Below are positions 14,939-23,048 of a stretch of 45,384 nt of DNA, in pieces. Position numbers and translations under genes: made by a program. A model generated the notes under the pieces. It searched no databases. It saw only the letters and a list, made by a program, of their open reading frames with translations, and was not told where the DNA came from. The stretch comes from Anaerolineaceae bacterium. Lineage in GTDB: Bacteria; Chloroflexota; Anaerolineae; Aggregatilineales; Phototrophicaceae. The stretch spans positions 1 to 45,384 of the forward strand of contig REDR01000037.1 in the NCBI GenBank assembly GCA_007693385.1, given 5' to 3'. Every line of letters starts with the position of its first letter. Position 1 is the first letter of the stretch.

Positions 14939-16422
14939 CGTGGGAGAGCTTCTTGCCGGTTGCCATCGTGCTTAGCTCGATGATCCCCGGCCTTATCATC
15001 TTCTGGATACCGGAAAAACAGAGCCAATGGCGCACCGGCGTTAATCTGCTGGGTGCGGTTGTGAAGCTGGTGTTCATCGCTATCGTGATGGCTGGTGTGT
15101 GGCGCGGCGATACCGAGTATGAGGCGCGGTTGTCGCTATTGCCCGACCTTGATCTGGTACTGCGGGCGGACGGGCTGGGCTTGCTGTTCGTGGTGCTATC
15201 GGGGACGCTGTGGCTGGTGACGACGATCTACGCCATCGGCTATCTGGAGCATAGCCACAGCCGCAGTCGCTTCTTCGCGTTCTTCTCGCTGTGCGTCAGC
15301 GCGACGATGGGTATCGCGCTGGCTGGCAATCTGTTCACGTTTCTCATCTTCTATGAATTGCTGACCATCTGCACCTATCCGCTAGTCATCCACAACGGCA
15401 CGGATGAAGCGATGGGGGGCGGACGGACGTATCTCGCGTATACGCTGACCGGCGGCGTCGCGTTGCTGGTCGGCGTGGTGTGGCTCTCGGTGATCGCCGG
15501 GCCGGTAGAATTCACCGACGGCGGAGCGCTGGGGCATGTGGAGGGGCACGTCACCGCGTTGACGGTCATCTTCGCGCTATTCATGATCGGGACGGGCGTC
15601 AAGGCGGCGATCTTCCCGATGCACGGCTGGTTGCCGCGTGCGATGGTCGCGCCTGCGCCGGTCAGCGCGTTGTTGCACGCCGTCGCGGTGGTGAAAGCTG
15701 GCGCTTTCGGCGTGTCGCGCATCGTGATTGATGTATACGGCGTCGATCTGGCGCAATCGTTGAACTTGCTGTTGCCGCTATTGATCGCGGCCTGTACGAC
15801 GGTCATCGTCGGCTCGGTGCTGGCGGTGTTTCAGGACGACCTCAAACGGCGTCTGGCTTACTCAACGGTCAGTCAGGTGTCGTATGTGGTGATGGGCGTG
15901 GCGATCTTCGGGCCGATTGGCGCGGCGGGTGGCTTGCTCCATCTGGTGCATCAGGGCGTGATGAAGATCACGCTGTTCTTCGGCGCGGGCGCTTTCGCGG
16001 AGACGCTGGGCGTGAAGAAGGTCAGCCAGATGAACGGCATCGGCTCGCGGATGCCGTGGACGATGGCGGCGTTTACCGTCGGGGCGCTAGGCATGATCGG
16101 CGTGCCGCCGGTGGCCGGATTCATCAGCAAGTGGTATCTGGGCACGGGGGCGATTGCCGCCGATGTCGATTGGGTGGTGCTGGTGTTGCTGGGAAGCAGT
16201 CTGCTGAACGCGATCTACTTCTTGCCCATCCTGTATCGGGCGTGGTTCCTGCCGCAGATTGACGAATGGCCGCACGAAGAGCCGGGCCCGGCGAACTGGA
16301 TGCTGGTCGCGCCGCCGGTGGTGACGGCGGTCGCCGCGCTGTTGTTGGGCGTGTTCGCTAGCGCGGACTTCAGCTTGCTGAGCTGGGTCGAACTGATTAT
16401 CGAACGGGAGTACATGCCATGA
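14935..16422 (+). CDS. Second antiporter-like subunit (MrpD/MrpA core-like)
   Basis: This 495-aa, 14-helix protein of the NuoL/M/N-MrpA/D family retains the full charged set: Glu141 in FLIFYELLTICTYPLV, Lys223 in GVKAAIFPMHGWLPRAM, His248 and Lys254 in LLHAVAVVKAG, and Lys in VAGFISKWYL. It starts in an ATGA overlap with mnhD, with GGAGG seven bases upstream. It may take the place of the MrpA core, whose C-terminal parts are encoded separately here by 12113-12433 and 12426-13145. I cannot tell by eye whether it descends from MrpA or from a duplicated MrpD. Confidence 0.85.
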   Translation: MTWESFLPVAIVLSSMIPGLIIFWIPEKQSQWRTGVNLLGAVVKLVFIAIVMAGVWRGDTEYEARLSLLPDLDLVLRADGLGLLFVVLSGTLWLVTTIYAIGYLEHSHSRSRFFAFFSLCVSATMGIALAGNLFTFLIFYELLTICTYPLVIHNGTDEAMGGGRTYLAYTLTGGVALLVGVVWLSVIAGPVEFTDGGALGHVEGHVTALTVIFALFMIGTGVKAAIFPMHGWLPRAMVAPAPVSALLHAVAVVKAGAFGVSRIVIDVYGVDLAQSLNLLLPLLIAACTTVIVGSVLAVFQDDLKRRLAYSTVSQVSYVVMGVAIFGPIGAAGGLLHLVHQGVMKITLFFGAGAFAETLGVKKVSQMNGIGSRMPWTMAAFTVGALGMIGVPPVAGFISKWYLGTGAIAADVDWVVLVLLGSSLLNAIYFLPILYRAWFLPQIDEWPHEEPGPANWMLVAPPVVTAVAALLLGVFASADFSLLSWVELIIEREYMP

Positions 16423-18131
16423 CGTTTTATGAGATATTGCTGGTCGTCGCGTGGCTTTTGCCGCTAGCCGTCGGCCTGTGGCAGATCGCCCGCCCCGCGC
16501 ACATGCTACGCTATGCGCCGTATACCGCCGTGCCCGCGCTGGTGGCGGCGCTGGCCGTGCCGCTGGATACATCGTTCGAGCTATCATGGTTATTGCTCGG
16601 CGCGACGCTTCAACTGGACGCGATGGGGCAGGCGTTCCTGCTGTTCACCGCGACGCTGTGGCTGGTTTCCGGCGTGGTCGGCATGGCGTATCTGCAAAAG
16701 GACGCCAACCGCCCGCGCTTCTTCGGCTATTACATGCTGGCGATGTCGGGCAACTTCGGCCTGATTATCGCCGGTGATATGCTGTCGTATTATCTATGGT
16801 TCGCGGTGATGAGCTTCGCCTCTTACGGGCTGGTGGTGCATACCGGCGCGGAATTCGCACGGCGGGCGGGGTCGGTCTATATTCAACTGGTGGTCATCGG
16901 TGAGGTGTTGCTATTCGCCGCGCTGGTGATGATCGCCTCTGATAACGGCTCGTTGCTGTTGCCGGACGCGAGCGACGCGACGATCAGCACATTGGCCGCC
17001 GTGCTGGTGTTCATCAGTTTCGGCCTGAAGGCGGGCGTCATCGTGTTGCATGTGTGGCTACCGTTGGCGCACCCCGCCGCGCCGGTCCCGGCCAGCGCGG
17101 TACTGAGTGGCGCGATGATTAAGGCCGGTCTGCTAGGCTGGATGCGCTTCTTGCAACCGGCGGAATTCGCGCTGGAATGGGGCGAATTCCTCATCATGGC
17201 CGGTCTGCTCTCCGCGTTTTATGGGGCGCTGGTCGGCGTGTGGCAACATGACCCGAAGGCGGTGCTGGCATATTCCAGCATCAGCCAGATGGGACTTATC
17301 ACGGTTGGCGCGGGCGCGTCGTTGCTCCTGCCGCCGGAATCGCAACCGTTGGCGCTCTCCGCCGTGATGCTGTATGCGTTGCATCACGGGTTGGCGAAGG
17401 GAGCGCTGTTTCTCGGCGTCGGCTTGATCGGCACATCGCGGGCGATGGTCGGCCTGCTGTTCGTTCCGGCTTTGGCGTTGGCCGGTCTGCCACTGACCAG
17501 TGGCGCGGTGGCGAAGGCGGAACTGAAATACGCCGCCGAGTCTTTGCCGCCGGTGTGGAAAGATAGCCTTGAGATGTTGTTGCCACTGGCCGCCATCGGC
17601 ACGACGCTATTGATGGCGCGTTTCCTGCATCTGATGTGGACGCGGGCGACGGGTGAAAAAGTGCCGCATCCGATCATTCGCGCCGGGGTGCTGGCGACTA
17701 TCGTCGTCGGGCTGATCGTCATGCCGATCTGGTCGCAGGCCAGCGACGCCCTGCAGAAGTCGTTAGAGCCGGAAAAGCTGTGGGTGGCGCTGTGGCCGAT
17801 ACTGGCCGGGACGGTGATCGCGCTGGGCTATGGCGTGCTGAGTCGCGGGATGCCCGCGCTGAAGGATTTCACCATCGCCGCCGGTGATGTGTTGTATCCG
17901 TTGGAAGCGCTGATTCATGGTCTGCTGGGCGGTCTGGTGGCGGTCAAGAAAGGCGTGGAGGCCGTCGCCGACGCGATCTTCGTGTGGGCGCAGAGGGCGC
18001 TACAGCCGTCCGAAGCGCAGAAAGAGACCGCCGTCGCGCTGGAATTGCGCCTGCGTAACTGGACGACAGCCGGTAGCTGGCTGTTGGGGTTGGCGCTGGT
18101 GTTTCTGCTGGCGGTGTGGCTGGGCGGGTGA
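16419..18131 (+). CDS. Third antiporter-like subunit (HyfB/NuoL-like), TM5 Glu lost
   Basis: This 570-aa protein of the HyfB/NuoL type has about 14-16 helices and a longer C-terminal part (about 450-570) that ends in a membrane helix after a stretch of amphipathic sequence. Lys204 (FGLKAGVIVLHVWLPLAHP), Lys235 (SGAMIKAGLLG) and Lys in TSGAVAKAELKY are kept. The TM5 glutamate expected before MS..SY.LV is Ala129 (YLWFAVMSFASYGLV). It starts in an ATGA overlap. It is the last gene of the operon; a strong terminator follows at 18247-18276. The lost Glu suggests that this subunit carries out only part of the transport cycle, or a structural job (inference). Confidence 0.85.
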   Translation: MTFYEILLVVAWLLPLAVGLWQIARPAHMLRYAPYTAVPALVAALAVPLDTSFELSWLLLGATLQLDAMGQAFLLFTATLWLVSGVVGMAYLQKDANRPRFFGYYMLAMSGNFGLIIAGDMLSYYLWFAVMSFASYGLVVHTGAEFARRAGSVYIQLVVIGEVLLFAALVMIASDNGSLLLPDASDATISTLAAVLVFISFGLKAGVIVLHVWLPLAHPAAPVPASAVLSGAMIKAGLLGWMRFLQPAEFALEWGEFLIMAGLLSAFYGALVGVWQHDPKAVLAYSSISQMGLITVGAGASLLLPPESQPLALSAVMLYALHHGLAKGALFLGVGLIGTSRAMVGLLFVPALALAGLPLTSGAVAKAELKYAAESLPPVWKDSLEMLLPLAAIGTTLLMARFLHLMWTRATGEKVPHPIIRAGVLATIVVGLIVMPIWSQASDALQKSLEPEKLWVALWPILAGTVIALGYGVLSRGMPALKDFTIAAGDVLYPLEALIHGLLGGLVAVKKGVEAVADAIFVWAQRALQPSEAQKETAVALELRLRNWTTAGSWLLGLALVFLLAVWLGG

Positions 18132-18143
18132 TCGCCCTGATCC

Positions 18144-18169
18144 GGGTCGTAGCGCCCTACGCCCCTACA
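18144..18169. repeat. Small palindromic repeat after the Mrp operon
   Basis: GGGTCGTAGCGCCCTACGCCCCTACA is a degenerate member of the GTAGGGGCG/CGCCCCTAC family, here in the reverse sense with a short GTAG-CTAC stem. It lies between the operon stop and its terminator. Confidence 0.4.
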
Positions 18170-18246
18170 TGATTCTGTTTTATGCGGGATGTATGGCGCC
18201 CTGAATGCCGCGCTCTAAGCCCTGACTTATACCTCTGATAAGCGAT

Positions 18247-18276
18247 GAACCGGACAAAAAGTCCGGTTCTTGTTTT
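18247..18276 (+). terminator. Intrinsic terminator of the Mrp operon
   Basis: A perfect 9-bp stem, GAACCGGAC (18247-18255) with GTCCGGTTC (18261-18269), an AAAAA loop and TTGTTTT after it. It lies 115 bases beyond the last antiporter gene and is the clearest intrinsic terminator in the window. Confidence 0.9.
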
Positions 18277-18349
18277 ATAGTTCTATATGAGCCGTGCGCC
18301 GCATGTGCCCCGAACCGATCATATAATTGAGCAAATGGAATCAAATCGT

Positions 18350-20125
18350 ATGGCGACACAGACCTATAATCCGGTGCAGGATCGCGGCGTTTCATGGCGC
18401 GATTATCTGCCGTTCCTCGATTGGCTGGTGAATTACAAGCGCGAACATCTATCCGGTGACGTGATCGCCGGTGTGATCGTCGCGGTGATGCTGGTGCCGC
18501 AGGGGATGGCTTACGCGCTTCTGGCCGGATTGCCGCCACAGGTCGGACTATACGCCAGCATCCTACCCCTGATTATCTACGGGTTACTGGGCACCAGCCG
18601 GACGCTGGCCGTCGGCCCGGTGGCGGTGGTGTCTTTGCTGGTGGCGAGTGGCATCGGCGCGTTGAACCCGGCCACCACCGAAGAATACATCGCGCTGGCG
18701 CTGACGTTGGCGCTGATGGTGGGCATCATTCAGGTGGCGATGGGCTTCTTGCGCGTCGGCTTTCTGGTCAACTTCCTCAGCCATCCGGTGCTATCCGGCT
18801 TCACCAGTGGCGCGGCGGTGATGATCGCGCTCAGCCAGCTTAAGAACGTATTCGGCTTTGACGTGCCGCGCAGTGAGCAATTCCACGCGCTGATCCTCAG
18901 CACGATCAGCCGTATCGACCAGACCAACATCGCCATATTCGCCATCAGCATGGCGAGCATCGGCGTTCTGCTGTATTTCAAGTTCGCGCTGGGCAAACAC
19001 TTGAAAGCGCTGGGCGTGTCGAACGTGGTCGCGCTGACTTTGACCAAGATCGGCCCGTTGTTGATCGTGGTGGGCGGGGTGTTGATCGTTTCGGTGTTCG
19101 GCCTGCATCAGAGCGCGGATGTGGCGATTGTCGGCGCGGTGCCGGGCGGATTGCCGCCGTTAACCATCCCGCTATTCGATGTGGCGACGTGGCAGGCGCT
19201 TTTGCCCATCGCGCTGACCATCAGCATCGTCAGCTATATGGAGAGTATCTCCGTCGGGAAGGCGCTGGCCGCCAAGCGTCGCCAGAAGATCGACGCTAAT
19301 CAGGAATTGATCGCGCTGGGCGCGGCCAACTTCGGCGCGACGTTCACCGGCGGCTATCCGGTAACGGGTGGGTTCAGCCGTTCGATGGTCAATTTCACGG
19401 CGGGGGCGAATACCGGCCTCGCGTCGCTCATCACGGCGGGGCTGGTACTGCTGACGGTGCTATTCCTGACGCCGCTATTCTACTATTTGCCGAACGCGGT
19501 ACTGGCCGCGATTGTGGTGGTGGCCGTCGCCTCGCTGGTCGATGTCGGCGCGTTCCTCCATGCGTGGCACTACGATAAATCGGATGCGATCTCCCTGCTG
19601 GTGACGTTCCTCGCGGTGATTCAGCTCGGCGTGGAAGTCGGTATTCTGGTGGGCGCGGCGGCGTCGATGGGCTTGTACCTGTGGCGCACCAGTAGGCCGC
19701 ATGTGGCCGTCGTCGGGCGCATCGGCGAGACGGAAGAATACCGCAACATCTTGCGCCACGAGACGCAGACCTTCCCCAATATCCTCGCGTTGCGCGTGGA
19801 CGAGAGCCTGTATTTCCCGAACGCGCAATATCTGGAAGATGTGGTGCTGGGGCATGTCGCCGACAACCCGCAGATCGACCATTTCGTGCTGGTGTGTAGC
19901 GCGGTGAACTACATCGACATCAGCGCGTTAGAAGTGTTGCGCGATGTTCACGAGCGCCTGCGCGATAACGACATCGGCTTTTACATGGCGGAGGTCAAAG
20001 GGCCGGTGATGGATCGTCTGGAGGCTATCGGCTTCGCGGATCGCATGGGGCGGCAGAATTTCTTCCTGACCACGCATGAAGCGTGCAAGACGTTGCGGCA
20101 ACTAGGCAAGGCACAGGCTTTTTGA
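18350..20125 (+). CDS. SulP family anion transporter with STAS domain
   Basis: This is a 591-aa transporter of sulfate, bicarbonate or similar anions. A cytoplasmic N-terminus (about 1-40) leads to a SulP core of 12-14 helices with the entry motif LVPQGMAYALLAGLPPQVGLYAS, then GPVAVVSLL, NFGATFTGGYPVTGGFSRS and LTPLFYYLPNAVLAAIV. A cytoplasmic STAS domain (about 470-580, with YIDISALEVLRDVHERL) closes it. Starts at 18287, 18335 and 18350 are all in frame without clear ribosome-binding sites. I take 18350 because a TATAAT (18322-18327) lies in the longer N-terminus; 18287 cannot be excluded. Its place after the Na+/H+ antiporter operon would suit Na+-coupled bicarbonate uptake, but substrate is not shown. 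Confidence 0.9.
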   Translation: MATQTYNPVQDRGVSWRDYLPFLDWLVNYKREHLSGDVIAGVIVAVMLVPQGMAYALLAGLPPQVGLYASILPLIIYGLLGTSRTLAVGPVAVVSLLVASGIGALNPATTEEYIALALTLALMVGIIQVAMGFLRVGFLVNFLSHPVLSGFTSGAAVMIALSQLKNVFGFDVPRSEQFHALILSTISRIDQTNIAIFAISMASIGVLLYFKFALGKHLKALGVSNVVALTLTKIGPLLIVVGGVLIVSVFGLHQSADVAIVGAVPGGLPPLTIPLFDVATWQALLPIALTISIVSYMESISVGKALAAKRRQKIDANQELIALGAANFGATFTGGYPVTGGFSRSMVNFTAGANTGLASLITAGLVLLTVLFLTPLFYYLPNAVLAAIVVVAVASLVDVGAFLHAWHYDKSDAISLLVTFLAVIQLGVEVGILVGAAASMGLYLWRTSRPHVAVVGRIGETEEYRNILRHETQTFPNILALRVDESLYFPNAQYLEDVVLGHVADNPQIDHFVLVCSAVNYIDISALEVLRDVHERLRDNDIGFYMAEVKGPVMDRLEAIGFADRMGRQNFFLTTHEACKTLRQLGKAQAF

Positions 20126-20131
20126 TATAAT
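20123..20131 (+). promoter_or_regulatory. Extended -10 promoter of efp
   Basis: TGATATAAT at 20123-20131 is an extended -10 with a consensus hexamer, overlapping the SulP stop codon. The -35 region (TAGGCA, 20103-20108) is poor. The efp start is 43 bases downstream of the hexamer. Confidence 0.6.
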
Positions 20132-20173
20132 GCGCCGTATTCGCAAACACAACTATTCAAGGGTTTTAGACAC

Positions 20174-20731
20174 ATGATTGATGTCAACCAATTACGGCGC
20201 GGCACGACTTACGTCGATGACGGCGACCTGTACAAAGTGCTGAGCTATAGCCACAACAAGACCGCACGCGGGGCGGGCACGGTGCGCGTCAGCATCCGTA
20301 ACCTGCGCACCGGCTCGACCATCGAAAAGACCTACAACACCGGAAGCCGCGTGCAGGATGTGCGTCTGGAAGCGGTGCATGTGGAATATCTGTATGACGA
20401 CGGCGAGTTCCTGACGTTCATGGACAACGAGACGTTTGAACAGCCGCAACTCTCACGCGGGCTTTTCGGCGATGATGCGCTGTATCTCAAAGAGGGCGTG
20501 TCTGTCAAGTTACTGCGCTATGAGAATGAATTGATCGACTACGAATTGCCGATGACGATGGATTTGCTGGTCGTGGAGGCTGAGAACGCGGTGGCCGGTG
20601 ATCGCGCCAACAATCCGACCAAAAAAGTGACAACCGAGACCGGATTGGAAGTGACCGTCCCGATGTTTGTCAATGAAGGCGACACCATCCGCGTTAAGAC
20701 CGAAGACGGCACGTACCAGACCCGCATTTAG
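20174..20731 (+). CDS. efp: Translation elongation factor P
   Basis: This 185-aa factor relieves ribosome stalling at proline runs. All three beta domains are present: KOW-like N-domain (1-64), OB domain (about 67-128, from VEYLYDDGEFLTFMDNETFEQ) and C-terminal OB domain (about 130-185, with NNPTKKVTTETGLEVTVPMFVNEGD). The tip of the domain I loop reads HNKTARGAG, so the residue that is normally a modified lysine is Arg32, and the usual Pro-Gly before it is Thr-Ala. ATG 20174 has AAGGG upstream. The next gene begins eight bases after the stop and may be co-transcribed. Confidence 0.95.
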   Translation: MIDVNQLRRGTTYVDDGDLYKVLSYSHNKTARGAGTVRVSIRNLRTGSTIEKTYNTGSRVQDVRLEAVHVEYLYDDGEFLTFMDNETFEQPQLSRGLFGDDALYLKEGVSVKLLRYENELIDYELPMTMDLLVVEAENAVAGDRANNPTKKVTTETGLEVTVPMFVNEGDTIRVKTEDGTYQTRI

Positions 20732-20739
20732 CACAGCCG

Positions 20740-21909
20740 ATGCTGGATTGGCTGATCGTCGGGGGCGGCGCACAGGGCACGGCGCTATCGCTAGCGCTGA
20801 CCGTGCGCGATGGCGTCCCGCGCCACCGCTTGCGCGTTTTAGACCCGCACGACGCTGTGCTGGCGCTGTGGCACAAATACACAACGAACGTCGGGATGCG
20901 CTATCTGCGTTCGCCCGGCGTTCATCACCTGCATTATGACCCCTTCTCGCATCGTATATTCGCGCAGACCAAACGCGGCCAGCCGCTTTTGCACAGTATC
21001 CCGCGCTTCGAGCGCCCGTCGTTGCGCTTCTTCAACGCCTACACCGACTATCTGCTGGAACGCTACGATCTGGCGGCTTTGCGCTGGTGCGGGCGGGCTA
21101 TCGGACTAACGCGGGCGCGGGATGGCTGGCGCGTGCAGACCGACGACGGCGCGATCACGGCGCGGCGCGTGGTGCTGGCGATCAGCGCCAATGAGTCGCC
21201 GCATTATCCGGCGTGGGGGCGCGGTGTGCGCGGCGTCGAACACATCTTCGCGCCCGACTTCCGGCGGGACGCCATCGCGGACGGCGAACGGGTGATCGTG
21301 GTCGGCGGCGGCATCAGCGCGGCGCAGGTGGCGCTCTCGCTGGCCGGACGGTGCGCGGTGACGCTGGTCATGCGCCATCCGCGCCGCGTGCATCACTTCG
21401 ATAGCGACCCGTGCTGGGTGACGCCGATCTGCCTGAAAGACTTCCACGCGCTGGACGACCCCGACGCCCGCCGCGCCGTGATCCAGAGCGCCCGCAATCG
21501 CGGCTCTATGCCGCCCGACATCGCACAAGCGTTAGCCGACGCGATTGATCGCGGGCGGGTGCGCCTACGCGAAGGGCAGATCACCCGCGCCGACTCTGTG
21601 GCGGGCGGCGTCCGCGTCACGTTCAGCGATGGCGCAACAAGCGACGCCGGACGGGTGATCTGCTGTACCGGCTTCCAGACGGGCAGGCCGGGCGGCGACT
21701 GGCTGACGGCGGCCATCCACGCCGAAGGGTTGCCGGTTGCCGCCTGTGGCTATCCGGTCATCGGGCGCGATTTACGCTGGGCGCATGGCCTGTATGTGAT
21801 TGGTGCGCTGGCCGAACTGGAAATCGGCCCGGTGGCGCGTAACCTGATCGGCGGACGGTTGGCCGCCGAACGGCTTCTGCATGTCGTCAGGGCATCTCCG
21901 GCGCGTTGA
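20740..21909 (+). CDS. FAD/NAD(P)-binding flavoprotein, monooxygenase-like
   Basis: This 389-aa soluble enzyme has two dinucleotide-binding motifs: VGGGAQGTALSLAL (7-20) for FAD, and VVGGGISAAQVALSL (187-201) for NAD(P)H. A CCTGF segment (about 308-312) and a C-terminal YVIGALAELEIGPVARNL block resemble the FAD-closing region. The layout fits the flavin monooxygenase and lysine/ornithine N-hydroxylase-like group, or a related pyridine-nucleotide reductase. The substrate is unknown. The gene starts eight bases after efp without a clear ribosome-binding site and overlaps the convergent secreted-protein gene by 23 bases. Confidence 0.8.
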   Translation: MLDWLIVGGGAQGTALSLALTVRDGVPRHRLRVLDPHDAVLALWHKYTTNVGMRYLRSPGVHHLHYDPFSHRIFAQTKRGQPLLHSIPRFERPSLRFFNAYTDYLLERYDLAALRWCGRAIGLTRARDGWRVQTDDGAITARRVVLAISANESPHYPAWGRGVRGVEHIFAPDFRRDAIADGERVIVVGGGISAAQVALSLAGRCAVTLVMRHPRRVHHFDSDPCWVTPICLKDFHALDDPDARRAVIQSARNRGSMPPDIAQALADAIDRGRVRLREGQITRADSVAGGVRVTFSDGATSDAGRVICCTGFQTGRPGGDWLTAAIHAEGLPVAACGYPVIGRDLRWAHGLYVIGALAELEIGPVARNLIGGRLAAERLLHVVRASPAR

Positions 21910-22852
21910 CCGGCTCTAGCGGCACGTTGATGCCGGTCAAAATCTCCTGCTGGAGCATAAACGTGCTAGATGTGACCGTGCCGCCAGCCAACTCCGGGCC
22001 GACATCCGCACCGTCGATGACCACTTCCAGACGCATCTCAAGCTCGTTACCGGCGATCTGCCCGTCGGCGTTGATGAACAGCGTGAAGCTGAACACTTCG
22101 TCATCCTGTACGCTGACCTGCGCGGCGATGATCTCCCCTAGCACGTTGCCCGCTAGCTGTAGATCAACCACCTGTTCGGAGAACGTCAGGAAATCCGCGC
22201 CGGTGTAGCTGAATGTCACCGTCTCGTATGTCTCCTCCTGCAAGATGGCCTCGCCGAGCGTGATGCTATTCGCCAGATCAATCGAATCGACCAGCGCCAG
22301 CCACGTTAACGTCGTCACGCCGTCTACCGCAAACGTGTTGTTGAACTCCGAGACGGCCAGTTCTGCGATCTGCACCGGATCATCAATCAGCCGCCAATCC
22401 TCGCCCAGTTCCAGCGCCGCGTTCATCTCCTCGCTGTCGATGGCGGTGCGTAGATACACCGTGCCATCCACCAGCCGCGTCTCCGCGATGAGCTGGTAGC
22501 CGTCGGTGAATTCATCGACGACTTCAAACACGTCGATCACCGAAAGCACACCGGCATTGACCGGCGTCCCGTCGTCGGCGTCGAAGATCAGGTCGCGCAC
22601 CGCGCTGTAATAAACGTTCGTGGCGGAATCGACCTCATAATCCAGATCGGGCACGCTGATGAGCGAGCCGCGCTCGGTGATGTTGTTGACGTTACTGGTG
22701 AAACTGGTGTAGGTCTGCGCCGTCTCGATCAACGCGCTCAGACGCTCGATCAGCGCGTCTAATTCGTCGTCAGATGTCGATTGCTGGGCGTTCATCGGCA
22801 ATGGGTGGGCGAAGCAGACAGCCAGCAACAGCGCGATCATCAGGTGTTTCAT
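21887..22852 (-). CDS. Secreted protein of unknown function
   Basis: This 321-aa exported protein has a signal peptide (1-22, cleavage near MNAQQ) and no lipobox. The mature part is acidic, poor in cysteine and rich in beta-type alternation, with repeated patterns such as DGVTTLTWLALVDSI and ETVTFSYTGADFL. The overall look (an exported protein testing a marker over a helix-beta layout, with FTLFINADGQIAGNELEMRLEV) recalls LolA/LppX-like exported lipid-carrier proteins, but this is a weak resemblance. AAAGG lies about 11 bases before the ATG. A TGCTACAAT extended -10 is at 22904-22912. Confidence 0.7.
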   Translation of the reverse strand: MKHLMIALLLAVCFAHPLPMNAQQSTSDDELDALIERLSALIETAQTYTSFTSNVNNITERGSLISVPDLDYEVDSATNVYYSAVRDLIFDADDGTPVNAGVLSVIDVFEVVDEFTDGYQLIAETRLVDGTVYLRTAIDSEEMNAALELGEDWRLIDDPVQIAELAVSEFNNTFAVDGVTTLTWLALVDSIDLANSITLGEAILQEETYETVTFSYTGADFLTFSEQVVDLQLAGNVLGEIIAAQVSVQDDEVFSFTLFINADGQIAGNELEMRLEVVIDGADVGPELAGGTVTSSTFMLQQEILTGINVPLEPVNAPEMP

Positions 22853-22903
22853 AGCGGGATTTACCTTTCAAAATACGGTCTTGATGTGCCTACGCACCTT
22901 TTC

Positions 22904-22912
22904 ATTGTAGCA
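22904..22912 (-). promoter_or_regulatory. Extended -10 promoter of the 321-aa secreted protein
   Basis: Minus-strand TGCTACAAT, an extended -10 differing by one base from the TGCTATAAT at 10431-10439. The start codon is about 52 bases downstream, nearly the same spacing as in that case. Confidence 0.55.
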
Positions 22913-23048
22913 CGCGCCGGACGCGGGATGTATCCTGCCCGCATCCCACCTATTAAGACAGGACTTAACGCTTTATAGCGGCTTTCGCCCGTATAATATG
23001 AACAAAATAGAGCCGAAGCATCATTGAATCAATCGAGATTGAAGAAAC

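Noticed and set aside
10981-18131. Complex I or hydrogenase operon
   Set aside because: Antiporter-type membrane subunits only. No NuoB/C/D/E/F/G/H/I-like or hydrogenase catalytic subunit is present.
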